Part shown: in pieces, positions 9,381 through 17,874 of the stretch
How the letters are laid out: every line of letters begins with the position of its first letter
Position numbering within the stretch: position 1 is the stretch's first letter
Assembly: GCA_007859835.1 (NCBI GenBank)
Contig: SJPJ01000001.1
Span: forward strand, 1,093,703 to 1,157,702
Reading direction: 5' to 3'
Length of the DNA stretch: 64,000 bases
Source: Novipirellula herctigrandis
GTDB taxonomy: Bacteria; Planctomycetota; Planctomycetia; Pirellulales; Pirellulaceae
Made by a program: the position numbers and the translations under genes
The notes under the pieces: generated by a model
Seen by the model: only the letters and a program-made list of their open reading frames with translations
Database searches by the model: none
What the model was told of the DNA's origin: nothing

Positions 9381-10901
9381 CTATTCCTTAGTGCGAAACG
9401 GCGACGCAGGCAATCCGGCACCATTGTAAAGGTTACAGTCCGGATTAGGCGCCCACGCATATCGCACTGCGATGGGCTTGGCCACGGACGGGCTCGAAAC
9501 GGAGACTTTGCTGCCTTCAATTCGGGCGTCAGCGGCAACCCACTTGTTGTCTTCACCGACAATCTCGAAGCCTTTCAAGTCGCCCCCCTTCGCTTTCAAA
9601 CCACCGTTAGTATGCGAGAAAGAGAGGATGACGTTCGATCCACGAATTTGATGGCCCGTCGGCAGTGGCCCACTGGTTGCTTCGACCTCGTTACCGTAGA
9701 CATCCCCCAACGCCCACAACGATAGTCGGCGTCCGACTTCTTGTTTGTTCTTGGGATGAATGTTCGTTGGTTCACCGATATCGACAGTGATCGCCATACC
9801 TGTCTTCGGAAGCCGGAGCGTTCTTAGCATCGCCTCTTGTACCAGCGACCAATCTTCTCCGGGGCGATTGTAATTTGGAAGCTGTACCCAAGCGAACGGA
9901 AACTCGTCGCCCCAACGTGCACGCCAATCAGAAACGAGCAGCGGCAATTGGTATTGATATGCGAATCCCTTACCTGGATGCGAATTGGCTTCGCCTTGGT
10001 ACCAAAGGGCACCTCGGACGGCATAGGGAACCAACGGCGAGATTTTTCCATTGAACAACTGTCCTGCTTTCCCTTTACGCGCCAAGGTTACCAGAGGATC
10101 CTTCGGTTTTTTCGGAGCCTTTTTGCCCTCTGCCTTTGCTTTGGCCAATCTCTTCTCCCAATTCTGTAGTGCCTTTGCGTAATTCGCCTTCAGTTGCTCC
10201 TCCGTCGGAGCAACGGCGCGAGTCGGTTCGAGTGTGGATCGCAATTGGGGATGTTGTCGTTGCGATTCTGCGGCAATCCACGACTCAATCGGCGTACCAC
10301 CAACGGAAGAATTAATTAGCCCAACAGGAACATTCAATTCACGATGAAGTTCACGACCAAAAAAGAACAGCGTCGCTGAAAAGCTTCCGACTGTCTTCGG
10401 TGAACAGACCAACCATTCACCGCTGGCGTCTAAATTCGGCTCTTTCTCGGCTTTTGACACTTCTTTGAACATACGAATCAGTGGCAACGCCGCAGCCGCT
10501 TGTTCGGTCTCAAAATCCTTTGCGGCGCTGACCGTCATTTGCATATTGGATTGCCCAGACCCAAGCCAAACTTCACCAACAAGCACGTCATGAATCGTCA
10601 CTGCCGCCCCGTCGGGAAACGTCACGACCAACTCGCTCGGCTCTGCATTGGCAGGCAGCGGATCGAGCTCTACCATCCACTTGCCATGGGTATCAACAGT
10701 GGTACCCTTTTTTTGTTCGGCAAACTCAACGTTGACGTGATCCCCTTTGCCACCCCATCCCCATACAGGAATCGGTTTCTCTCGCTGCAAGACCATGTGA
10801 TCCGAGAAAACCTGTGCAAGCTTGGCCTCCTCTGCACCGATTGCAAATAGAGGCACGATTAGTACAAGGCCGATCGAAAACATCGCGTTCTTCATTGCCA
10901 T
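9381..10901 (-). CDS. Sialate O-acetylesterase-type SGNH hydrolase
   Basis: This 506-residue exported carbohydrate esterase belongs to the family annotated as sialate O-acetylesterase (SGNH/GDSL fold, DUF303). Such enzymes remove O-acetyl groups from sugars, and in planctomycetes the substrate is more often plant or algal polysaccharide than sialic acid. The signal peptide is residues 1-22, followed by the family opening FSDHMVLQREKPIPVWGW. Block I is GSGQSNMQ with nucleophile Ser118, and WYQGEAN near residue 300 is the conserved Gly/Asn block. The length is normal. A Lys-rich insert near residues 240-275 (KRLAKAKAEGKKAPKKPKDP) is typical of some members. It runs tail-to-tail with the GH29-like gene, and its place among glycosidases suggests a debranching role on acetylated glycan. 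Confidence 0.88.
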   Translation of the reverse strand: MAMKNAMFSIGLVLIVPLFAIGAEEAKLAQVFSDHMVLQREKPIPVWGWGGKGDHVNVEFAEQKKGTTVDTHGKWMVELDPLPANAEPSELVVTFPDGAAVTIHDVLVGEVWLGSGQSNMQMTVSAAKDFETEQAAAALPLIRMFKEVSKAEKEPNLDASGEWLVCSPKTVGSFSATLFFFGRELHRELNVPVGLINSSVGGTPIESWIAAESQRQHPQLRSTLEPTRAVAPTEEQLKANYAKALQNWEKRLAKAKAEGKKAPKKPKDPLVTLARKGKAGQLFNGKISPLVPYAVRGALWYQGEANSHPGKGFAYQYQLPLLVSDWRARWGDEFPFAWVQLPNYNRPGEDWSLVQEAMLRTLRLPKTGMAITVDIGEPTNIHPKNKQEVGRRLSLWALGDVYGNEVEATSGPLPTGHQIRGSNVILSFSHTNGGLKAKGGDLKGFEIVGEDNKWVAADARIEGSKVSVSSPSVAKPIAVRYAWAPNPDCNLYNGAGLPASPFRTKE

Positions 10902-10978
10902 TTCCTATACATTTCTAGCCGTGTGTGCCATATCGTCAGCACACACGTTGACCTGATCCAATTCCAAACGAGTCTTCG

Positions 10979-11947
10979 CTACTTACCGACGTCTAGCATC
11001 ATCCTTCGTATCATGCGCTGCATTTCAGGATGGTCAGCGTGTTGCTCCAACATCTTGCGCAATTGACTCTGCATCATTTCCTTCGCATCAAGATGTTCAT
11101 TGGGAATCGGCACTGAAAACCTATTGTTCCCGGCGCGGCTCGTCGCGTTGCCACCGTTAGGACCAACAGTCGCAGACGCAAATCCAGCCATCTTTTCGTA
11201 GCGTTCGATGTTGCGAACCAATTCAGGAGCTTGCTCTTTCAACTCGTCACGCGATACCGCAGAATAAACCTTTTCGGTGATACTTCCATCGGCGTTCTTT
11301 TTGAGACTACGTACTCGGATTTCAATCGCCCCATCACTGATTTCGCGAACCGCGATCTCTTGTGTTTTGTCAACCACATTGAGCTTCGACACCTTCTGGT
11401 CCTCATCTGCGTGAACCGATCGCGTAATTCGGATACCGTTCTTAATGACTGTTGACGTTGACGAGGAAGCGTTGGATGCCATGGGCTGATTCTTCGAGTG
11501 GCTATTTCGCCTTGAGAACCTGTTGGTGCCGCCAAATCTTGCACTCGCTGAACTTGATGCATCACTTGACCGAGCCTGCCCGCCATCTCGCAACCTCTCC
11601 GATCTAGCGTTGCTATTGGCCGAGCCAACACCCGAGGCATTCCCGGACGTACGCCCTGTGACAGCGCTCTTGCTACGGGTTCTTCCATTGGACAGGCCTT
11701 CCGAGAACGACGAACTCGATACACTGGCCGATGATTCACTGGCCGATGATACACTGGCCGATGACGACTGAGTATCGCTGTCGTCATCACTCTTTTGGTG
11801 GTAACGATCCGCATCGGTTGCGGCTCTGTTCGGCTGCTCATTTTCGTCGCCTGCACTCGTCCATGGAACTAGTACGCAAAAGACCAAGCCAATGACCATG
11901 GTTCGAATGATCGGTGCATTACGTGATAGAACTTCGTAACGTTTCAT
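10979..11947 (-). CDS. Secreted Ser-rich low-complexity protein of unknown function
   Basis: I do not recognise this protein. The ATG at 11947 is chosen because it begins a signal peptide (about residues 8-33, MVIGLVFCVLVP core); an in-frame start 69 bases upstream would add a polar leader. The mature N-terminal half is low complexity, dominated by Ser, Ala, Asn and Arg, and includes a Ser/Ala/Val stretch encoded by a 15-bp tandem repeat. The C-terminal third is ordered: GIRITRSVHADEDQKV, a charged beta region, then a Met/Gln-rich helical tail with QMQRMIRRMM-like character. It follows the esterase gene upstream in the reading direction by only 77 bases of spacing. A surface or matrix-associated function is a guess. 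Confidence 0.6.
   Translation of the reverse strand: MKRYEVLSRNAPIIRTMVIGLVFCVLVPWTSAGDENEQPNRAATDADRYHQKSDDDSDTQSSSASVSSASESSASVSSSSFSEGLSNGRTRSKSAVTGRTSGNASGVGSANSNARSERLRDGGQARSSDASSSASARFGGTNRFSRRNSHSKNQPMASNASSSTSTVIKNGIRITRSVHADEDQKVSKLNVVDKTQEIAVREISDGAIEIRVRSLKKNADGSITEKVYSAVSRDELKEQAPELVRNIERYEKMAGFASATVGPNGGNATSRAGNNRFSVPIPNEHLDAKEMMQSQLRKMLEQHADHPEMQRMIRRMMLDVGK
11721..11765. repeat. 15-bp tandem repeat, 3 copies, inside the Ser-rich gene
   Basis: Three consecutive copies of a unit close to ACACTGGCCGATGAT occupy 11721-11735, 11736-11750 and 11751-11765, with one or two substitutions. The period is a multiple of three, so copy-number change would keep the frame and alter the length of the Ser/Ala tract. 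Confidence 0.85.
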
Positions 11948-12016
11948 TGCACTAGCCTTATCGATAGGGGGTCGAGAGGAGTCGGAAGCAACGCCGTGTA
12001 GAATAGCACATCGCAT

Positions 12017-12398
12017 GACGTTGCGGGATTAAAAGTCAAGATGACCGTTTGACTTGATTTGGCGCCGTTCGATTGACGTTTCCCTCCTTCCTTCCTCTTT
12101 CTTTAATGGCAATGCCATGAACATTGTAGTCTACTAAACGAAATGACAGTCACGGATGTAAATACGCAACGAGATGGACATTGTTATCGGTACCAAATTT
12201 CTCACCAGCGGTTTTCCGAGAAAACCGGGCAATCAAAATTTCTACCATCCGGAACTCGTTTACTGAACGAGAGCTGCCGAATGCAACGGATTGTATACAC
12301 CGGATTGAATAGACCGGATTGAATAGACCGGATTGAATAGACGAGGCACTTGATTTCCGGTCCAGTTCTCACCCACTATCGCGAACAAGAACTCTCAC
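12017..12398. other. Divergent intergenic region with a short tandem repeat
   Basis: About 380 bases lie between the Ser-rich gene (minus) and the GH39-like gene (plus) and should contain both promoters. Apart from the 14-bp tandem array at 12285-12340 I see no gene or clear regulatory structure. Confidence 0.5.
12285..12340. repeat. 14-bp tandem repeat upstream of the GH39-like gene
   Basis: Three perfect copies of ACCGGATTGAATAG lie at 12299-12340, preceded at 12285-12298 by a degenerate copy (AACGGATTGTATAC). The array ends about 58 bases before the ATG at 12399. It could be a regulator-binding array or simple slippage product. Confidence 0.9.
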
Positions 12399-14627
12399 AT
12401 GATTAAAACCCGATTCTTCGACAAAGCTTGTCTGTTGTCTTTCGTCGCTCTCATCTGCGGATCGTCGTTTAGCTCTGCGAATGCGGATGTCACGATCGAC
12501 GCCACTTCGATTGCGCAATCACCTGAGGGAGTTCAAATCGGCGATGCCCAGCGGGTTCAATCCGCCGACGGTCATGCAGAAATCCGATTGAGCCATAAGG
12601 GCATATCGGTTTCGCTTGCCGATTCACTTTCCGCAGAATCAGGAACGATCCGTATAAGTTTTCGACTCTCGTCAAATTGGCCATCAGAAGCTCGCCAAAC
12701 GCTCTTTCATGTGGGAGACCGTTCACATACTCACGTGACATTGTTTGCAGAGAAAGGTCGTTTGACGGCAGTCTACAAATCCGACCGGGATCATCATGCA
12801 TCGATTCAGTATCGCGAATCCGAGTCATGGATTGCCCTCACCAATCATGAAGCCATTTTTGGTTGGCATACAAAGGACGATACGATTCGGTTTTACCTGG
12901 AACTTGACGGCAAGTTGGTCGGCCAAGAAACGGGCAAGTTGATTGAAGATTGGCCGAACGTTGGATATTTAGGTGCTCGCCGAAGTCAACAAATTTGGTT
13001 GGGCACCCTTCATTCTGCGACGCTTTCGAGCCTGTATTCCACACCGGCGGAGTTGCTGCCCGGTCGCCGAACCGTCGTCGTCGACGGAGACCGCGCCGTG
13101 GGCGAGTGTTACAACTTTTGGTCGATCAATAATTTCACAAGCCAGCACATGTTTGCCGATCCTCATTATGCCCAAAGGGTCAAGCAGGAAAAGCCGTTCA
13201 TGAAGGAAGTCAATTGCGTGCGACTGCTGGGTGGTCGTGTTGACGGCCGAAACAAATGGTTCCAAGGCGTCACTGAGCAGCATACAAGGCAGAAGATCGT
13301 CAGCTCGAATTTCACTGATATGACAGTCTATTTGAAAGGCATTCTCGACGCCGGGTACACGCCGCGAATCGTGCTCGACAATATCCCTTTCGCAATGAGC
13401 GAATCGGGTGAGAACGCGAAATACGGCAATACGCGACCGGCCACCGATTTGGACGTTTGGCATCAATACGTTCAACAAGCCGTCACTGCAATGACCAATT
13501 CGTTTGGAATAGAAACCGTTGCAAAGTGGCGATTTCGAGTTGGTACCGAACCTGATTTGTATCCTGGGCATTGGCAAGGAACCAAACAGGAATACTTGCG
13601 TCACTATGACTGTACCGTCGATGCGGTTTGTTCAGTGATTCCTAATGCTCAGATCGGTCCTGGAAACGTATTGAATCCCTCGGATTCTAACAAAGTAAAC
13701 TTACACGGTCAGACGAAATGGGGCTTGGACATTGTCGATCACTGCGGCGCGGGAACGAATACTTGGACAGGAATGACAAGTACGGCAACGGAACCCTGTA
13801 CGCGAATTTCCTTTTTGCAATGTTCGTGGTATGGTCGCGTCGGAGGATCCATAGACTCGATCAACATTGCCATACAACGGATGAAAGACCGATTGGATCG
13901 CTATCCGTCGTTGCAGGGAACTCCGATATCGATTGCTGAATTTGGCGTATTAGCCGATGAATACGGAAACCGCTTGTACGGCGGTGAAGGAACCGAGTGG
14001 AGTGCCAGTTGGTATGCGGCGATAGCGGATCGCATTTACGATTTAAATGTCGAGCAAGTTCACGAATGGTCACAAACAACCTCTGGGATCCTGCGTCCGA
14101 GAGCCAATGTGATTGGGATGCTACAGCAGATGCACAATGGCCAGCGATTGCCGGTCGCGGTGGAAGGCGAATCGGCCGCTCAAGCCGGTGCATTGGCTTG
14201 TTTGAAGAACGACACGTTTTTCATCTTGCTCTATAACCATCGCCCTCAGCGAGATGCAAATATCCCCGAACAGATCGATCTGACATTGAAGTCACAACAA
14301 TTGGACAACGACGACCAATGGACCATTTCCGAGTGGGCTATTGATAAGGAACACGGCGTGTTCATGCACAAATTGTACGAAGATTGCCAACGTGCGGGAC
14401 TCGAACCTCTACCCAAATCGCCCATTTTCGGAGGCCAGCCGTCGAGACGTTTTGGTCCAGCAGTGTTTAAACTGTTAGCAGAAAACCGAAAACTCTACAA
14501 TCAACTTGCTCAGCCCAGTCGCTTACAGGATGAACAATCGCTAACGATTGTTGATGGGATGGCAACGATGAACATCTCGATGCCAGGGCATAGCGTACGC
14601 TTTTTAAAGATTGCTCGTAGGCACTAA
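12399..14627 (+). CDS. Secreted GH39-like (clan GH-A) glycoside hydrolase
   Basis: This 742-residue exported protein has a lectin-like N-terminal domain and a TIM barrel like GH39 enzymes (beta-xylosidase, iduronidase or relatives). The signal peptide ends near SSANA (residue 29). Residues 50-210 look like a LamG/concanavalin-type sandwich (GTIRISFRLSSNW, GYLGARRSQQIWLGTLH). The barrel covers about 225-600. WRFRVGTEPDLYP places the probable acid/base at Glu384, and ISIAEFG places the probable nucleophile at Glu514, the two-glutamate arrangement of clan GH-A retaining enzymes. A small C-terminal beta domain ends in SMPGHSVRFLKI. The start is the ATG directly before the signal peptide. Family membership is inferred from motif context; the substrate is unknown. 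Confidence 0.75.
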   Translation: MIKTRFFDKACLLSFVALICGSSFSSANADVTIDATSIAQSPEGVQIGDAQRVQSADGHAEIRLSHKGISVSLADSLSAESGTIRISFRLSSNWPSEARQTLFHVGDRSHTHVTLFAEKGRLTAVYKSDRDHHASIQYRESESWIALTNHEAIFGWHTKDDTIRFYLELDGKLVGQETGKLIEDWPNVGYLGARRSQQIWLGTLHSATLSSLYSTPAELLPGRRTVVVDGDRAVGECYNFWSINNFTSQHMFADPHYAQRVKQEKPFMKEVNCVRLLGGRVDGRNKWFQGVTEQHTRQKIVSSNFTDMTVYLKGILDAGYTPRIVLDNIPFAMSESGENAKYGNTRPATDLDVWHQYVQQAVTAMTNSFGIETVAKWRFRVGTEPDLYPGHWQGTKQEYLRHYDCTVDAVCSVIPNAQIGPGNVLNPSDSNKVNLHGQTKWGLDIVDHCGAGTNTWTGMTSTATEPCTRISFLQCSWYGRVGGSIDSINIAIQRMKDRLDRYPSLQGTPISIAEFGVLADEYGNRLYGGEGTEWSASWYAAIADRIYDLNVEQVHEWSQTTSGILRPRANVIGMLQQMHNGQRLPVAVEGESAAQAGALACLKNDTFFILLYNHRPQRDANIPEQIDLTLKSQQLDNDDQWTISEWAIDKEHGVFMHKLYEDCQRAGLEPLPKSPIFGGQPSRRFGPAVFKLLAENRKLYNQLAQPSRLQDEQSLTIVDGMATMNISMPGHSVRFLKIARRH

Positions 14628-14697
14628 CCCATCTCCACAATGGATCACCAAAGATCAAGCAACGCGTTGCCGCATGATGATTGGTCTCAACCTCAAC

Positions 14698-15262
14698 TCA
14701 ATCACCTCTAGGCGATCTGAACTCTGCTTGCCTTTCTTCTTCGGTGCAATCCAATTGATTGGTTACCGCCAACACATGGATCACGTCGTTTCGACCAACT
14801 CGCAGCAGACGTGTGTAGTCGTGGACTTCCCTATTTGCAAATCGCCGCAGGCCCCACTTGTTTATAGCCCACATGATTCGTTCAATCGATCGGCTGCTCG
14901 CAAATAACAGGAGCAGGAGCAGGAGCAAACCAGCGATCAAGACGCCAATCCATTCCGTCAATTGCCCCGTCCAATCCCCACTTCCGCCCGTGTTTTGAAA
15001 AGCCAGCACCGCCGAGGGGATCGTTACCACAACACCAATCTACTCAAGAAGCATCAAGTACATCATGATCCGTCGCCGTAACGGATGATTGACGATGTCC
15101 TCGGATTCATTCGTGGTGAAGCCTGCACCGGTGAACGCCGAAAGCGTTTGAAACTGAGCAAGGTCTTTCGACACGCCCTGTCATCATCACCGACACAGTC
15201 GCGATACGAAGCACAGTCAGGGATACGGCTAACACAATCAGCGTACTGAAGACTGCGAGCAT
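14698..15262 (-). pseudogene. Broken membrane protein gene of the TrkA_C-linked transporter type
   Basis: Reading from an ATG at 15262, the frame encodes a TM segment (LIVLAVSLTVLRIATVSVMM). One extra base near 15160 then shifts the frame to a continuation reading SAFTGAGFTT, NESEDIVNHPLRRR and a second hydrophobic segment. That frame is stopped by an in-frame TAG at 15040-15042 and resumes as IGVVVTIPSAVLAF, a long Leu-rich TM helix and FANREVHDYTRLL. The order matches membrane proteins that precede a TrkA_C ligand-binding domain, but the expected C-terminal TrkA_C domain is missing; the frame ends at 14698. The frameshift, in-frame stop and lost C-terminus together mean it is decayed. A programmed recoding event is very unlikely. 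Confidence 0.75.
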
Positions 15263-15518
15263 GATCGTGCCCTATCGTGCCTACGACCTAGTTGCCTACA
15301 CCACACGAAAAACAACGCGGGGTTAAAACGGACACTTTTTGTGTACAGCCATCGCATCTCGCACCCAACAATGAGTAGCAGAACCAATCTGATTCCGCTT
15401 ATCAGTCGCGATGACAACGGTTACACCGGAGCCCACTCGGTCGCTTGCAAATGCCATTACCGCCGGTCGCCCCGAAGCCACCCGCTCAGAACGCGTCACC
15501 CGAAAATGGATGTACGTT

Positions 15519-16043
15519 TCAGCCCGGATGTTTCTTTGCATTGGGTATCAATTCCCAGCATTCAGGTTGCCCTAATTGGGAAACGATTCCATCGATTGCC
15601 CTCGATAGCGTCACCAAATTCGATCGGAGAAAATCACCCGCAATGACGTCAAATTTAGCCTCATGCCCGACATTGAATGCGGACGGTGTCATCAGGAAAG
15701 CAACCGGCGGATTTATCATCCACTCGACAAAATGCTCCGCCAACTGTTTGGTGACGCCTTCGGCACTATTGGGAAAGGGGCCATCCGAAATCAGCAAGAT
15801 GTGACTGGCCTTTTTCCCTCTTGCATAGAATCGATCAAACCCTCGCTGCAGCACACCTGACAAGCGATGCCTTAGAAACGAGACTTGGTCATCCGCTGCC
15901 AATTCTTTGTATTCATCAAGATTTCCCGCTTCGCTTTGAATCAATGGAAACGCCTGACCACGACTGTCAATGCCGACGGCGGACCAACGCAGCAATTCGG
16001 TGTCAATCAAAACGACTAGCCACGCGGGCTCGCGATCGCTCAT
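15519..16043 (-). CDS. Conserved-looking protein of unknown function, last gene of a signalling operon
   Basis: I do not recognise this 174-residue protein. It has no signal peptide or TM segment and looks cytosolic. Visible features are an N-terminal LVVLIDTELLRWSAVGID strand pair and a central HILLISDGPFPNS followed by a helix and PPVAFLMTPSAF. The alternating hydrophobic strands and helices suggest a Rossmann-like or VWA-like alpha/beta fold. Its ATG overlaps the stop of the response-regulator gene by the ATGA arrangement at 16040-16043, so translation is probably coupled. A role as output or partner of the response regulator is inferred from this context only. Confidence 0.65.
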   Translation of the reverse strand: MSDREPAWLVVLIDTELLRWSAVGIDSRGQAFPLIQSEAGNLDEYKELAADDQVSFLRHRLSGVLQRGFDRFYARGKKASHILLISDGPFPNSAEGVTKQLAEHFVEWMINPPVAFLMTPSAFNVGHEAKFDVIAGDFLRSNLVTLSRAIDGIVSQLGQPECWELIPNAKKHPG

Positions 16044-16585
16044 TGGGCCTCTCCGATGAGTTCCAATTGGCGGCGAAGTTTTAGCGTACGAGCTTGGAAT
16101 TCTTGCAGAAACTCTGAATCCCTTGCCGCAGCGTCATTGGTCACACGCAAGGCATCCTCAAAGTAGCTACCCAATTCATTGAGCAGTTCCACCTTTGCCG
16201 CCATTGCATCGTGTTGCGATGCCGCATCACGCAGCAAATCAACGAGATCATCAGGATCCCACGGTTTGGTGATATAGCGATAGAGGTCTCCGCTGTTGAT
16301 CGCATCGACCACTGCGCGCGTGTCGGCATAGCCGGTAAAAACAATCCGAACCGCTTGAGGGTATTCCGCGCACACACGTTGCATCAACTCGACACCCGTC
16401 ATCGCTGGCATCCGTTGGTCCGTCATGATGACGTGGACCGGATGTTCGGCCATGACCTCCAACGCCTCTGAGCCACTGGCCGCAGTGTACACCTGGAAAT
16501 CGCGACGCAGCAACGCAGCCAGCGAGAACAACACGTCAGGCTCATCATCAACGATTAAGATTGCGTGTTTGGTTGTCGCTGGCAT
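16040..16585 (-). CDS. Response regulator with receiver domain and coiled C-terminus
   Basis: This is a 181-residue cytosolic response regulator. The receiver domain spans residues 8-125, with acidic pair Asp13-Asp14 (LIVDDEPDV), phospho-acceptor Asp56 (IMTDQRMP), the conserved Thr in VFTGYAD and Lys in YITKPWDPDDL. The D-x-R-M-P and TGYAD forms resemble receivers of the RpfG/HD-GYP group, but no HD-GYP domain follows. Instead there is a helical tail of about 55 residues (HDAMAAKVELLNELGSYF onward) without a DNA-binding domain. It lies 41 bases downstream of the hybrid kinase gene and overlaps the unknown gene at its end. The likely partner is the hybrid kinase of the same operon. Confidence 0.88.
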   Translation of the reverse strand: MPATTKHAILIVDDEPDVLFSLAALLRRDFQVYTAASGSEALEVMAEHPVHVIMTDQRMPAMTGVELMQRVCAEYPQAVRIVFTGYADTRAVVDAINSGDLYRYITKPWDPDDLVDLLRDAASQHDAMAAKVELLNELGSYFEDALRVTNDAAARDSEFLQEFQARTLKLRRQLELIGEAQ

Positions 16586-16626
16586 CGATTAACTCCGAGT
16601 GTGGCTATGGACAAAGTCATTGGCAT

Positions 16627-17874
16627 CTAAGTCGATTTGGACAGGGACGCCGTCATCGAGTCGTCAGACGGTTTGATTGGCAAGACAACTCGCACGGTTG
16701 TTCCCTGGTTCGGTTGACTATCGATCGTAATCGCCCCACCATGGTCACCAACAACCCCATAACTAACCGCCATCCCCAATCCGGTCCCCGTTCCGACGGG
16801 CTTGGTGGTAAAGAACGGTTCGAATACGCGAGAAAGTGTTTCCTTCTCCATTCCGCAACCGTTATCTTCAACTTCGATAATCACTGATTCATCATTCGAC
16901 ATCAAGCGAACCATCACTTCCGCACCCAACTCACTGGCCTGAACCGCATTGAGAATCACATTGTAGATGACCTGAAGAATCTTGTCAGGACGACACAACA
17001 CGGTTGGCACCGACCCTGCGTCCAATTCCACTCGGATACGTTTTTCATCGATTTGGGTTTTGAGGATTTGCAGTGTCGACATGACGGCTTGGCCCAAGTC
17101 CAAATCATCACAGCCGGCTTGATCCAAACGTGCAAAGTCACGAAGGTTCTTGATGATGTCGCGGACACGCGTAAGCCCCTGAGTTGACGACTGTAGCAAT
17201 TGCGGCAAGTGTTCGCCAACCCAATCAAGATCACATTCTGCTTCGATCCGATGCAAGTCTTCAAGCAGTTCCGCAGGCGCATCATCAAGGAAATCACGCG
17301 TCTGTTCGTACTTCCTGACCAACTCGATAATAGGGCCGAGTTCACGTCGAAGCACGGCTAAATTGTTCGTTACAAATGCGATGGGATTGTTAATCTCGTG
17401 CGCCATGCCCGCCGCCAATTGGCCCAGACTCGCTAACTTTTCACTTTCGACCAACGCGGCCTGGGTTTCGCGAAGCTGTTGGTTTTGTTGGGCCAACTCT
17501 TGCTGCAATCGAATGATACGTTCGCCTTCGCGAAGCCGAACTCGCAACTCCTCGCGATCACAAGGCTTAACCAGGAAGTCGTCGGCTCCAACCTCCATCG
17601 CCGTGATCAGATCCTCTTTATCCGATTTCGCAGTCAGCAAAATCAAATAGCAATAACCTGGTCGCGTCGAAGTTCGGATCCGTCGGATGAGTTCTAAGCC
17701 ATCGATCTCTGGCATGATCCAATCCGTCAATATCAGCGAGAAGTCTTCACTTTGGAAGAGCTCCCAAGCCTCTTTGCCGTCTCGCGCCTCAAAGACCTCG
17801 TAGTCCCACTCTTGGAGGTGTGAGACCAAGACCGTACGCATGACGATGCTATCTTCGGCAACGAGTACTTTCAT
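16627..17874 (-). CDS. Hybrid receiver/histidine kinase (REC-HisKA-HATPase)
   Basis: This 415-residue soluble signalling protein has an N-terminal receiver at 1-120, with Asp51 as phospho-acceptor (LILTDWIMP) and Lys103 in LVKPCDRE. A coiled linker follows at about 122-145 (QQELAQQNQQL). The HisKA domain has His159 in AAGMAHEINNP, and the HATPase domain has an N box (YNVILNAVQAS), a G1 box (EVEDNGCGM) and a G2 box (GTGTGLGMAVSYGVV). There is no sensor or TM segment, so its input is probably the receiver itself or a protein partner. The ATG at 17874 overlaps the stop of the glutamate-synthase-like gene by four bases (ATGA), indicating coupled translation. The AHEINNP form is typical of kinases that act on stand-alone receivers such as the next gene. 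Confidence 0.92.
   Translation of the reverse strand: MKVLVAEDSIVMRTVLVSHLQEWDYEVFEARDGKEAWELFQSEDFSLILTDWIMPEIDGLELIRRIRTSTRPGYCYLILLTAKSDKEDLITAMEVGADDFLVKPCDREELRVRLREGERIIRLQQELAQQNQQLRETQAALVESEKLASLGQLAAGMAHEINNPIAFVTNNLAVLRRELGPIIELVRKYEQTRDFLDDAPAELLEDLHRIEAECDLDWVGEHLPQLLQSSTQGLTRVRDIIKNLRDFARLDQAGCDDLDLGQAVMSTLQILKTQIDEKRIRVELDAGSVPTVLCRPDKILQVIYNVILNAVQASELGAEVMVRLMSNDESVIIEVEDNGCGMEKETLSRVFEPFFTTKPVGTGTGLGMAVSYGVVGDHGGAITIDSQPNQGTTVRVVLPIKPSDDSMTASLSKST

Noticed and set aside
11239..11856. 205-codon minus-strand frame inside the Ser-rich gene
   Set aside because: It lies in a different frame over the low-complexity region and has no domain, signal peptide or start context; it is a by-product of the repetitive codon composition.
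15263..15518. Small frames (72 and 101 codons) between the transporter remnant and the signalling operon
   Set aside because: Both lack start context and any recognisable motif, and they overlap on opposite strands.
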